Positions 54,850 through 64,000 of a stretch of 64,000 nt of DNA are shown here, piece after piece. Where the stretch lies: contig CAUWAG010000010.1 of NCBI GenBank assembly GCA_963556695.1, positions 5,580,001-5,644,000 on the forward strand, in the 5' to 3' direction. Under the pieces are notes generated by a model that did no database searches, was not told where the DNA came from, and saw nothing but the letters and a program-made list of their open reading frames with translations. A program made the translations under genes and the position numbers. The stretch comes from Anthostomella pinea. Taxonomy: Eukaryota > Ascomycota > Sordariomycetes > Xylariales > Xylariaceae. Within the stretch, counting starts at the first letter, position 1. Each line of letters starts with the position of its first letter.

Positions 54850-57723
54850 TTTCACAATGCGGTTTAGAAGGGAAAGCGACGCGATCCGGGGCGGCCAACA
54901 TGATAGCTACGAGAAGCACCTAGGTATACTGTATTGACTGTGGTGGCGGAGGCCGGTACACGCCAGTGTAAGCGTCATCTATGCTCGGAGGACCGAACAG
55001 ACAATCTCACACGGAGCTCGTTGGATAAGCGAGCCAACTCATTCGTGCCCTTTCTCTTCTGGACCTGGGACACTGAAATTGGATGTTTGGCAATATGTCA
55101 TGTCACCTGTCTCTGTTTAGACATCTGAAACCTTCTGTCACCATTTTTGGAGTGATCTAATGGCAATGACGATATTTATCAAAGAGAGGCGGCGGCCACG
55201 TAGATTCAAGCCACTGTACCTTTTCGAATATGTACGGGCGCTGCTTAGGTAGCAATATTCACCTATGGTCAAGAGATTAGGAGTATCCATGTCCGCTCGG
55301 ACTGATGATTCGGATGAGAGGGCCTCGCGGAAAGGAAGTACGCAAGCTTCGTAGACGTTGACTACTCCTGCATACCTCGAGCGATACTTGTGGCTCATGT
55401 GCGCTGGAATGGCGATGCATGCGATGCGGTAGTCCAGACTTTAGAGGCGCACAGGCGGTGAGCTCTAGACTGGCATGTGGCTTTCAATGAGCCGAGCGTT
55501 TTGCAACCAGGTGGCTGGCAACCATGGCCCGCATGGGTAACTCTCGGAATACATCGATCCTTTCAGCAGCTGGACAATGCGCACAGAGGAAAAGGGATGA
55601 TTTATCAGATGATCGCGTGGTCTGACGTGTGGAGGCTGCCGCAAATGAGTCGTTCTACATGGCGTGAGCGGCAGGAGTTATTCCCGAATTGTTGAGGCGA
55701 AGTTCTGGTCTGTATAAGCGAAACGGGCTGCTCGTATTTCCAGCCAAGCCGTAATCTCAAAGACAGGTCGGTGAAGCAACGGATCGGAATATGGCGTTTT
55801 CGATAATCATGCTGTCTTATCATCCGCAGATGACATTCGAACCAAACGGCTGGGTTGACGGGAATTGAAGGAACGGAAATGGGTTATCTGATCCTTTTGG
55901 GAACGCTAATTTCTGACAAGTGACTACTAGGTCGACGCCGACTTCGGAGATTGAGAGATTAGATGAGATTGATAACTTTCGTACTCCGTGGATTCACTGA
56001 TTGATAAGATTACCTCCGGTCTATCAAGGGATCATTCCCAACAGCTACAGTTTGCTTGGCCGACCTGTCACCTTAGTCGTAATGACCAAGGGTAACCCTT
56101 GCCTCGAAAGCGTGGAGATGATTTCATGTATGGAAGACGGCATATTGGAAGTAAAAGGGACAACGCTAGGTAGATGGTAGAACCTGTTTGCCACCCGTCA
56201 CTTGCACTGCTGGAAAACGGACCTGGTCTCGATACGGACCCTTTTGACAGTCCGTGTCTTGCAACAGCATTTCATCATTCCACACATGATGGATGGGCCG
56301 AACTTCTGATGCCTACCTAAGTAGGTAGTTTGGGTCGGATGGCCGCGAGAAAAGGCCTGATCGATCATATGAGCACTCGTGCATGCATGACCCGGCAGGT
56401 CTAGAACGGTTTCTTGGGACGAGCTCGGCAACTCGGATAGGAACGCGTGATGGAAACGGACTTTTGAGAAAGGGAGCACAAACGGCCGCTAGGATACCGT
56501 TCCCCGATGCCGCGCACATTCAATGCCCAATAGCACAGCCTGCCTGCCTGCATAGGCTGTCGGTTCACGCAATGCGGCGCTGCCCACGAACCGAGATACA
56601 TAGCCGAGGAAAGTAGACCATCGTTGAAACATGCTGACCAACAGTCATGTGCAAATTGGGAGTTATTAGGTATTGCTTGTAGTCGGAAGACGATGATGAA
56701 ATATTGTGTGATTGGAGAGGGTGACGTAATGCAGAGCGGGCCAATCAATTGTCATCAACTGTACCGCAGTTGTAATCCGGCAGAGGTATTTATCACTCGA
56801 GAATCGAATACATGTCTCGTCGCTGCACTGTGATAGCGGATGAAGTGCAGGTGGGCAGCAAACAGACAGACGGACTGGATGCAACGGGGTAAAAGGAGGC
56901 GAGGTCGGCAGGGAGGTACGTACAATGTACATGACTGCGTACGACGGAGGATGGAAAACACAAAACCCGACTCTGTACCGTAAAACGTAGTCGGCGAAGA
57001 CCGGAGCTCTAACGGCCACTATCTGATGCGCACTGGCCATGGATCAGCCCCCCAACGGTAATCGCAACGAGCTAGGCTGCTAGGCAGCTGCTGGGCTCAG
57101 CGCCACCCCACTTCCCCCTGCTGCAGGGTCATCTGATAGGGCTTTCTGGGCGTCTTCGGTTGCACATTGTCATCATCGCTCAGCAAAGGCCCAGTCTGCC
57201 AGTTCTGCCAGGCTGGAGAAATAATTATTATTATCACTATCATCACTCCTGACTCTGACTCTTTACCTACGTCGCCAATCAACCTATTCAGCAACTTGTC
57301 CCTCCGCATTCTCCCTCCTTTGTCTTCGGGCGTGTTCTTCCACACTCCAATGTCATTGTGTGGCTTCCACCAACATCTAATCAATCAGTCTAATCAATCG
57401 GCTGTAGACGCCAACCTGAGCCCTCGGGAGAAGCACTTCCCATAACCTGCGAAACTCTAACAACCTGAACCTTTTGTTCCCAGTCCCCTACCGTGCATGT
57501 CGGCGACCTTTCCCCCTTAATCGATATTAAATCCATCGTCAAAACGTCCGCGTCAAAAGAACAATAACTGTCCCGAGTGCGGCGCCTCATTGACAACGCG
57601 TGGAATATACCACTCCCCAGCCCCTCCCCCACCCGGACTCGGCACCTCATTGCCAACTCGACGAGATTTCTTGAACGTCGCGCGTCCACACAATAACTAC
57701 GGTCAACAAACACAAACGCAACA
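54850..57723. other. Intergenic, no gene seen
   Basis: Nearly 2.9 kb without recognisable genes. A perfect 16-nt palindrome CTACCTA-AG-TAGGTAG is at 56313-56328. The last 500 bases are pyrimidine-rich with CACAAACACAAACGCAAC just before the next start, which looks like a long 5' leader. Short upstream ATGs occur there. Confidence 0.45.
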
Positions 57724-59574
57724 ATGGCTTCTCGAGTTGAGCAGTTGCTTGCAAAGGCGACATCCGACTGTATCCCCGAGGAACCTCGTTCGCCTTCTGT
57801 CGCCCCTTCGCTTACCTACTCTGAGGACTCGGAAGATCAAGATGAACTGCAGCACCGCGAACCGCCACGCCGGCGGCGCGCTTCCACTAGGCTCATTGCT
57901 CAAAGCGCTGCTGACATCCAGAGAATTACCGGCGAGTCTACTCAGCAATTGATCAACCGGTGTTGTGGCGGTGGATGTTGCATGAACTCGCAGAAGAAAA
58001 AGCAGGGCATCGAATACGAACGCGTCCCGCTTCCTGACAATGACGCCTTCCGATCATTAAACCTCAAGATCGACGAGATTCCCACTGTCTTGACCAGCAT
58101 TACCGACCTGCCTGAACAGACTGCATTCCTCGAGAAGCCCATTCGACGCGTCTCAACGACCCCTTCACCCACGGATTCGGGCATATCTCTTGGAAATGAT
58201 GCAAACACCAACCCTGACAACTCAGTTACTCTTGAGAAGAGCTTTGAGAATATGGCTCTCGAGGAGCTCGATACGTCAATCCAGCCTCCCTCATTCGTTC
58301 AGCCACACCCTCCGTACCACGTATTTCCGGCCAAGATCCACAACACCCGGGAGCTGACGAGACCGGGCGCCGAGAAAAGGACCTTCCATTTCGACATTGA
58401 TGTGACAGACTATCCCGATGAGGGCGGCCTGGACTTCAAGGTTGGAGGGGCCATTGGTGTCTCTGCTCCAAACGACACTGCCGCGGTCGACGATGTCCTC
58501 GACTTGCTTTCGGTCCCACGCTTCATACGTGACAAGCCGGTCTTACTACGCACTGCGCGCGGCAGATGGCCTACCGTTTGGGGTGACGACAAGGCGCGAG
58601 AATTGGTCACCACTCGCAGAGACCTGTTGACTTGGTGCTCCGATATCCAATCATACCCACCCACAAAGCCTCTCCTACGCATTCTTGCCGAGCACGCCAA
58701 CGACCCCAACGAGAAGAAGATTCTTATGTTCTTGTGTTCCGGAGAAGGGCAAGGCGTCTTCTGTGACTTCCGCACTGGACCACACATGTCTCTCTCTCAG
58801 CTCCTCAACGCCTTTCCCTCCGCGAAGCCTCCGTTGGACCTGTTACTCTCCGTTCTGCAGCAACTGATGCCGCGTTTCTACTCCCTTTCGAACGACCCTC
58901 ATGAGTCGTTCGAGGTCAGGGATGGGAAGCAACACCGATTGGTCGAAATCGCTGTTTCGGTCCATGACACGGCCGACTGGAGACAGGGCTGCCGGACAGG
59001 CGTCGGCTCCGGCTTCTTCGAACGCCAGGCCCGGAAATACATGGCCCTTCAGCGGAGTGGAGATAAGGCACCTCAGGTGCATATCCCTATGTTCAAGGGC
59101 CTGATGGCGAACCCGCTTGCGAAGCAGTTTGTGACTGATGGACCGATGCTCCTTATTGGGGCTGGCGTCGGCATCGCCCCATTCCGTGGCTTCGTTCAGC
59201 GACGTCTGAAGAGCGCCAACTGCGCCAACAAGGTCTGGGTTCTACAAGGCGTTCGCGACTCGCTGGTCGATGAGCTTTACAGTGGAGAATGGGGAGTACA
59301 CGAGGACGAGGTCAAGCGCGTGGTGCAGAGCCGACGTGGTGAGGGACAATATGTCCAAGAAGAGGTTGCCAACCAGGCCGATCTCGTGTGGTACATCATC
59401 AACTCTGTCGACGGAAGAGTTTTTGTGTGCGGAAGCAGCAAGGGCATGGGCGAAGGTGTCGAAGAGGCTCTGATCAAAGTAGCCATGGCCAAAGGCAATC
59501 TGGAGCATGACGAAGCGAAGAATTTCTGGGACTTGAAAAAAGAAGTCGGACAGTATATCGCCGAAACCTGGTAA
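57724..59574 (+). CDS. CPR-type FAD/NADPH flavoprotein reductase lacking an FMN domain
   Basis: This protein has the FAD- and NADPH-binding half of cytochrome P450 reductase/sulfite reductase-type diflavin enzymes. A single exon encodes 616 residues. The FAD module (about residues 200-460) has PRFYSLSND (the RxYS motif) and GVGSGFFER, and the NADPH module has LLIGAGVGIAPFRGFVQRR, VWVLQGVR and VFVCGSSKGMGEGVEEAL. It ends in ...AETW; a C-terminal aromatic residue stacks on FAD in CPR-type enzymes. No flavodoxin-type FMN domain precedes these. The first 200 residues are instead acidic and Ser/Pro-rich, with a cysteine cluster CCGGGCC near residue 79. It therefore probably needs a separate electron acceptor or uses the cysteines. 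ATG 57724 has a good AACAATGGC context. Its exact partner is unknown. Confidence 0.82.
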   Translation: MASRVEQLLAKATSDCIPEEPRSPSVAPSLTYSEDSEDQDELQHREPPRRRRASTRLIAQSAADIQRITGESTQQLINRCCGGGCCMNSQKKKQGIEYERVPLPDNDAFRSLNLKIDEIPTVLTSITDLPEQTAFLEKPIRRVSTTPSPTDSGISLGNDANTNPDNSVTLEKSFENMALEELDTSIQPPSFVQPHPPYHVFPAKIHNTRELTRPGAEKRTFHFDIDVTDYPDEGGLDFKVGGAIGVSAPNDTAAVDDVLDLLSVPRFIRDKPVLLRTARGRWPTVWGDDKARELVTTRRDLLTWCSDIQSYPPTKPLLRILAEHANDPNEKKILMFLCSGEGQGVFCDFRTGPHMSLSQLLNAFPSAKPPLDLLLSVLQQLMPRFYSLSNDPHESFEVRDGKQHRLVEIAVSVHDTADWRQGCRTGVGSGFFERQARKYMALQRSGDKAPQVHIPMFKGLMANPLAKQFVTDGPMLLIGAGVGIAPFRGFVQRRLKSANCANKVWVLQGVRDSLVDELYSGEWGVHEDEVKRVVQSRRGEGQYVQEEVANQADLVWYIINSVDGRVFVCGSSKGMGEGVEEALIKVAMAKGNLEHDEAKNFWDLKKEVGQYIAETW

Positions 59575-60894
59575 CGGCTGTTGAGCCATACGTCAGAGAC
59601 CATTCCTTATTTGATAAGGTGGACGAGGGCGTGGGACCGCAGTCACATTCTGGCGACTTCGATACTGGTCACTCTCGGGGTGGGATATACCTTTGCTTTC
59701 AGACGCTTAGCATGCGTCACAAAACACAAATAGAAATCGAGCGTTTGCGCGAGCTGGGCTGGGTCAAGACGAATAGACAAGTCCTTTGAGCTTGCACTGG
59801 GAGTTTGCGGCGTTGGGGGAGACACGACTTAGCTATCTATTGCCCCTTTCAGTAGGCAGTGGCTAGAGGCGTGGTACTGCTTCTGGGACATGGAGGCGTA
59901 GCGCTATATATAGTTGCATTTGGTGTACATATAAAACGACAATGCAAAACGATTTGCAATATCTAATTGCAAGCCCCTTCAGCCAGCGAGGCTTTGGGAT
60001 TCGACGCATGTTTAACAGACCATTGGACGAGTGCTATGGCTTACAGCAGCTCTCATCAGAGTCCCAGTCAATGTACCTGTTGCTATGCGTCCCTTTGTTA
60101 CGTAGGTTAGAGGTATGTCCAGGTTACAACGGTCACGACAGGTAACGCAGGAGAGTTACTTCCGGACCTGCAACCAGCAAACATTGCAACTGCTGCGACT
60201 TGGCTCAAGGGGATGAGGTGTTTTAGCAACATGGGTAAAAGTGTTGCATTTCAAAGAATGCAGTGATTCTTTGAAATCACGCCAGCCCTCGAGTCATTGG
60301 CCGCGTGCCTGATTATACATGTGTGTGTAAGCAGACGCCGGAGGGAACGCCGTGGCTGTAGCCCGAGCCCCGAGCCTGCGCGGCTAGCCGAAACAGCCGA
60401 GCTGCGATGCGCCAGGGGTTACCCGATTAGTGTGGCCAAGACTGTTGATGTCAGAATCAACATCACTTTCGCCATATTAACTTATGCTGAGTTGAGTCTC
60501 GCTGCCATTTGTTCAGCATTCAATGTTCGCGAGCCAGTCGTTATAGCAGACATAAGGTTTGCTTACCTACTAACCTACGCTTGATATCTTCATTCGCGGT
60601 AGGTCGGGTCATCAACTAGAAGCAGGAGTCAACCCACGCTGTCCTCCAAAGCTATTGATACCTTACCAAAGAACTAAGAAAGTCCCGAGTGGAGTGTAAG
60701 ATCCCACCGCCATTCTGTTGCTGCATGTACGTCAGCGGAGACAAGGCACGCTCCTGAAACCAACGAAGAACAGTAACCGAGAACGAATAAGGGGCCCCAA
60801 TAGTCCTCCCAATGGCATCCATCCCATCCCACCAACCGAAACCAGCCCACCACCTGCAGCACCACCCGCATTAGCAATCCCTTACCGTATCGCG
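59575..60894. other. Intergenic, no gene seen
   Basis: Between the reductase and the nitroreductase, both on plus. No recognisable coding sequence. A short inverted pair CATTTCAAAGAATGCAGTG / ATTCTTTGAAATCACG lies at about 60244-60281 and could form a hairpin with arms TTTCAAAGAAT and ATTCTTTGAAA. Confidence 0.45.
60246..60279. repeat. Inverted repeat, 11-bp arms
   Basis: TTTCAAAGAAT and ATTCTTTGAAA are perfect reverse complements separated by about 10 bases (GCAGTG region). Noncoding; function unknown. It could be part of a 3' end or a small element edge. Confidence 0.6.
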
Positions 60895-60895
60895 C

Positions 60896-60924
<29 letters not shown>
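60895..60924. repeat. Poly-C tract, 30 bases
   Basis: An uninterrupted run of 30 C on the plus strand ends about 25 bp before the nitroreductase ORF's first ATG. A TATA-like ACATATAAG follows at about 60934-60942. Such runs are hypermutable and may affect promoter activity; the true length is also hard to sequence. Confidence 0.85.
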
Positions 60925-60926
<2 letters not shown>

Positions 60927-60948
60927 GGTCACGACATATAAGTAGGCC

Positions 60949-61983
60949 ATGATGCGCCCCCAGGTCCTCGCCTCGGCCCTCCTCTCCGCCGCTCGCGCAC
61001 AGAGCATCTCGGCCTGTCCAACCACACGAACAACAACCGCCGCAGCTCTCAGGACAACCTTTGCCACTTGCCCGATCACTACTTCGAGGCTATTTAGCAC
61101 CAGCCCGCCGCACAGCTCACTCGTCCGCCCGCAGGCCGAGACGACGACCAGCAAGCAGGAAATCCCCATCCCGACGCCCTCAGCCCCCGCCACCATGTCG
61201 ACGCCCATCTCAGCCAACTCGGTGCTGGAGCTGATCAAAGCCCGCCGGTCCTACTACCAGCTGACCAAGGACCTGCCCATCCCAGCGTCGCGCGTCGACG
61301 AGATCGTCAAGGAGGCGCTCCTGCACGTCCCGTCGTCGTTCAACTCGCAGTCGAACCGCATCGTCGTACTATACGGCGCGGACCACGACAAGCTATGGGA
61401 CATCACGTCCGAAATCCTGAAACCCTACGTCACCGACGAGGCCGCCTGGGCCAGCACGGAGAAGCGCATGGCCGGGTTCCGCGGCGGCGCCGGCACGGTC
61501 TTGTTCTTCGACGACCAGGAGACCGTCTTCGAGTATCAGAAGAACGTCCCGCTGTACAAGGTATGTACATTTTAGAGCTCCTTATTTATTGCCCCTTCTA
61601 GCCGTGTCTCACGGGCGAATTTCCCCTTCTGGCCTGTGTCAGGAGCCATTGCTCCCGGGACACGCACGCGTTCCGGCTCTTTGTTTCTCGTCGAAACGGA
61701 GTAATTTCTGACTCTAATTTGCTACCAGGACAAGTTCCCGGCCTGGGCCACGCAGTCGGATGCCATGCTGCAGTTTGCGTGCTGGACGGCGCTCGAGGCC
61801 GAGGGGCTTGGGGCGAATCTTCAGCATTACAACCCTTTGATTGATGAGCGCGTTGCTAAGGAGTGGGGTGTCCCGACTACTTGGCAGCTTAATGCACAGC
61901 TCGTCTTCGGCGGCCGCGCTGGCGAGCCTGGGCCTAAGACTTTCAAGCCTGTTGAGGAGCGCTTTAAGTCCTTCGGTGCTTAG
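60949..61983 (+). CDS. Nitroreductase family protein (Frm2/Hbn1-like) with possible mitochondrial leader
   Basis: Frm2/Hbn1-type proteins are small FMN-binding nitroreductase-fold oxidoreductases linked to oxidative stress and fatty-acid signalling. Exons 60949-61560 and 61729-61983 give 288 residues; the 168-nt intron (GTATGT to CCAG) joins PLYK to DKFPAWATQSDAML. The core from MSTPISANSVLELIKARRSYYQL onward (206 residues) matches family length: ARRSYYQL, VPSSFNSQSNRIVVL, LQFACWTALEAEGLGANLQHYNP. The first 82 residues are Ser/Thr/Arg-rich, nearly free of acids and contain RLFSTSPP, like a mitochondrial presequence. The ATG at 61195 has a near-ideal context GCCACCATGTCG and would give a cytosolic form. 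With the TATA-like element only about 7-15 bp before ATG 60949, initiation at 61195 may be the main one. Confidence 0.88.
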
Positions 61984-64000
61984 GTGTTTGGGCGCGTGCT
62001 GGCCGACGGACGGATGGCTGGTGGTGTTCTTGTGTATATGTAACAGCCATGTTATGGGAAGCGTTAAAGCGGAAGTGTTTACTAGAGCAGAGCCATGGAA
62101 AGAATGAAATGCCTGCATGGCGTGGAGGTTTTCCCAGCCCGGGCTTCGCTCAGGCTGCCTAGACGAAGAGGATATATGTGGATAGACGAGTCAATGAACA
62201 AATTCCTATAAACATACCTTTCATGTGGCAGACAGGAGACTGCGTCTTTGTGATCACGGACTCCAGGACTGTTCCTAGCTGTACGTGCTCGGCTCCCGCC
62301 CGCCTCACACCTTCAGTAAGAGCCGATATACTCGACTGGATGTAGCCCGATATGGGTTCAATGGCGGAAAGAAGAAGAAGAGGCACCATCAAATGAGTTT
62401 TTCCCGCAAGTGCACGGGTGTCAGTGTCAGTGAGGAACGTTGAATTTTGAGTTCAGCCGCAGCATCGGAAAGTTTAGGGGTCGGTTCAGTCCTCGGTCTT
62501 ACACGCATACCTAGCACAGGTCCCACGATGGGCGCCGGCAGCCGGGACATGGCGGCATTACTCGTTGCTATGGAATGGACAGATTGCACTTTGTGTATCT
62601 TCCCTTCTTTTAAAGCCGGATTGGGGCCAACGTACCTATGTATGTATGTATGTATGTATGTATGTATGTATCGTGAGAAAGACAGTTGGCATAAAGATCA
62701 CCGTTCATGAAGTTGGTATGTCCGTGGTGTCGTAGAGGCTCTTAGGCCCTGTGTGGATGAGCGAGCCCTGATAAGTTAGCTGAGATGGCGGCTTGTAGAC
62801 GGGTGGACGATCTGTATAGTCATTGCCAGTTTTCGAGGCGAGCATTTGATGCAGGGTGCTCAATACTTAGTAGTGTCAGAATGGCACGCTCAACCGGCAT
62901 CAGATAAGTCAGGTAGAGGTATGAATGGTCTTATATTGAAGAGGGTGGCTTTTCCGCAAGAGCCGATTTCCTGGAAGACGCAAACTCAGCTATATACCTA
63001 CCGGTGGTGGAGGCTAGACACGGTTGGTGTTAATTAGGCTAGTGTATCTTTGTGAGTATAGATTAGGGAGCCCTCTACAGATCACAGCACTGGGCCACGT
63101 GGTGAGAGTGAATTGCATGTACTGTATTGGGGGTGGGCGTGAGCCACTCGAAGGAGGCCTGGCTTCCCCGTGCGTGGTCCCGTAGCCAGGCCGCCTTGGA
63201 AGCAGCCCACCATTAAAGTAAAAACCAGTACCTATCCCTGCCTACCAAACAAACCACCCAGTTGATATCCTCCACTCCATCCAATGCGCGAGGGACGGCG
63301 GGCGGGTGAAATCGCGACCGTTGCGTGCCCCCCGCGGCCCCGTACAACGGTTGTGAGATGAGGAGAGGAAGTTATCCTCCCGTTCCACGGCCTGGCAGAG
63401 ATCCCTTTTATAAGACGCTGCTGGGCCGTGCGCTGCCTAGCCCTAGTGCTGGCCTGTAGAACAAATCATATGCGGAAGTCATGGGTGAAAAGAGGGAATG
63501 AAGGGGATGGACAGCAGCAAGTGATGGGACGTGAAGGGACCTCTGGCCCTGGATTACTGTGAATCCCGTAGATCTGATACGACCGCTACACTACGCCCAT
63601 ACATATCGTCATGTCTCTCGAACTACAGCCCAGTAAGTAAGACGTGTTGGTATTCGACAGATACCAACCCCCAGCGTGAGCAGGCATGGTTTCTGGATGG
63701 TGGCCTGCGTGCGCCCAAAGATCGACGTCGAGCGCGCAGAACAAATTCACTTACAGGGCGATTATTCATACATACATGTATGTTAAGTCCCTTATCCCAT
63801 CGAACTGCAAGCTATTGCATCCCAAAGCTCAGAGCCGGAAATGGTTAGTGGCAGAAGGGACATCACATGATGGCCAGGTTCATGATGTATATCAATAGGG
63901 GGGTTGCTGAGATGATGACGCATCTAGGGCTGCGCCGCCAGACGGGGAGATTTGGGGAATGTCGTGAGGACCCTCGCTCCTGGTGGAGTGCGATCAAGAA
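61984..64000. other. Right-end intergenic, no gene; (TATG)n microsatellite
   Basis: No open frame has a recognisable domain. The (TATG)n microsatellite sits at 62637-62671. A TTTTATAAGACGCTG stretch at about 63405-63420 looks TATA-like and could belong to a gene that starts beyond or is unrecognised. Confidence 0.5.
62637..62671. repeat. (TATG)n microsatellite, about 8.5 units
   Basis: Perfect TATG tandem run in noncoding sequence. Confidence 0.9.

Noticed and set aside
53911..54867. 318-codon plus-strand frame antisense to the FAD monooxygenase
   Set aside because: Antisense shadow of a GC-rich coding exon with all flavoprotein motifs on the minus strand.
1..64000. tRNA, 5S rRNA, CRISPR array or viral genes
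   Set aside because: By-eye scan for T-arm sequences, 5S-like sequence and spaced direct repeats gave no convincing candidate; a covariance-model scan would be decisive.

Overview
This window comes from a filamentous ascomycete (Pezizomycotina), most likely a Sordariomycete. Three things point there: multi-exon genes with short GT-AG introns (about 46-70 nt) and CTNAC-type branch points; fungus-specific genes such as a VIB-1/XprG-type NDT80 regulator and a HAM-2/Far11 STRIPAK subunit; and a transposon scrap mutated in the G-to-A pattern left by repeat-induced point mutation (RIP). I see no bacterial, viral, tRNA, rRNA or CRISPR features.

Layout. 1.3-19.4 kb is a dense housekeeping block: an uncharacterised fungal protein (-), UTP13 (+), COQ8-type kinase (+), RRP36 (-), a NIF/HAD phosphatase-like protein (+), a mitochondrial tricarboxylate carrier (+), a SprT-like metalloprotease (-), dolichyl pyrophosphate phosphatase (-) and an RWD-RBR E3 ligase (+). 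From 19.4 to 30.5 kb no intact gene is visible; the stretch holds a 169-bp tandem duplication and a RIP-degraded Tc1/mariner fragment. At 30.5-39.8 kb are the VIB-1-like regulator, a small basic DUF2011-like protein and the HAM-2/Far11-like STRIPAK subunit, all on +. A 1576-residue DExH helicase with repeated dsRBD-like modules follows (40.9-45.6 kb). The 47-55 kb part looks accessory: a cyanovirin-N-like (CVNH) gene interrupted by an in-frame stop, a cytochrome P450 (-) and a salicylate-hydroxylase-like FAD monooxygenase (-). The right end has a diflavin-reductase-like flavoprotein without an FMN domain (+) and a nitroreductase with a possible mitochondrial leader (+), then about 2 kb with no gene.

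How the genes relate. UTP13 and RRP36 both act in the small-subunit processome/90S pre-ribosome. The COQ8-like kinase, the carrier, the NIF-domain protein, the helicase and the nitroreductase all carry plausible mitochondrial leaders or belong to mitochondrial families. VIB-1 (heterokaryon incompatibility, protease and nutrient response) and HAM-2 (hyphal fusion, STRIPAK) sit about 3.5 kb apart, a suggestive pairing. Gene models were spliced by hand from splice signals and reading-frame continuity; no database search was possible, so family names rest on motif recognition.
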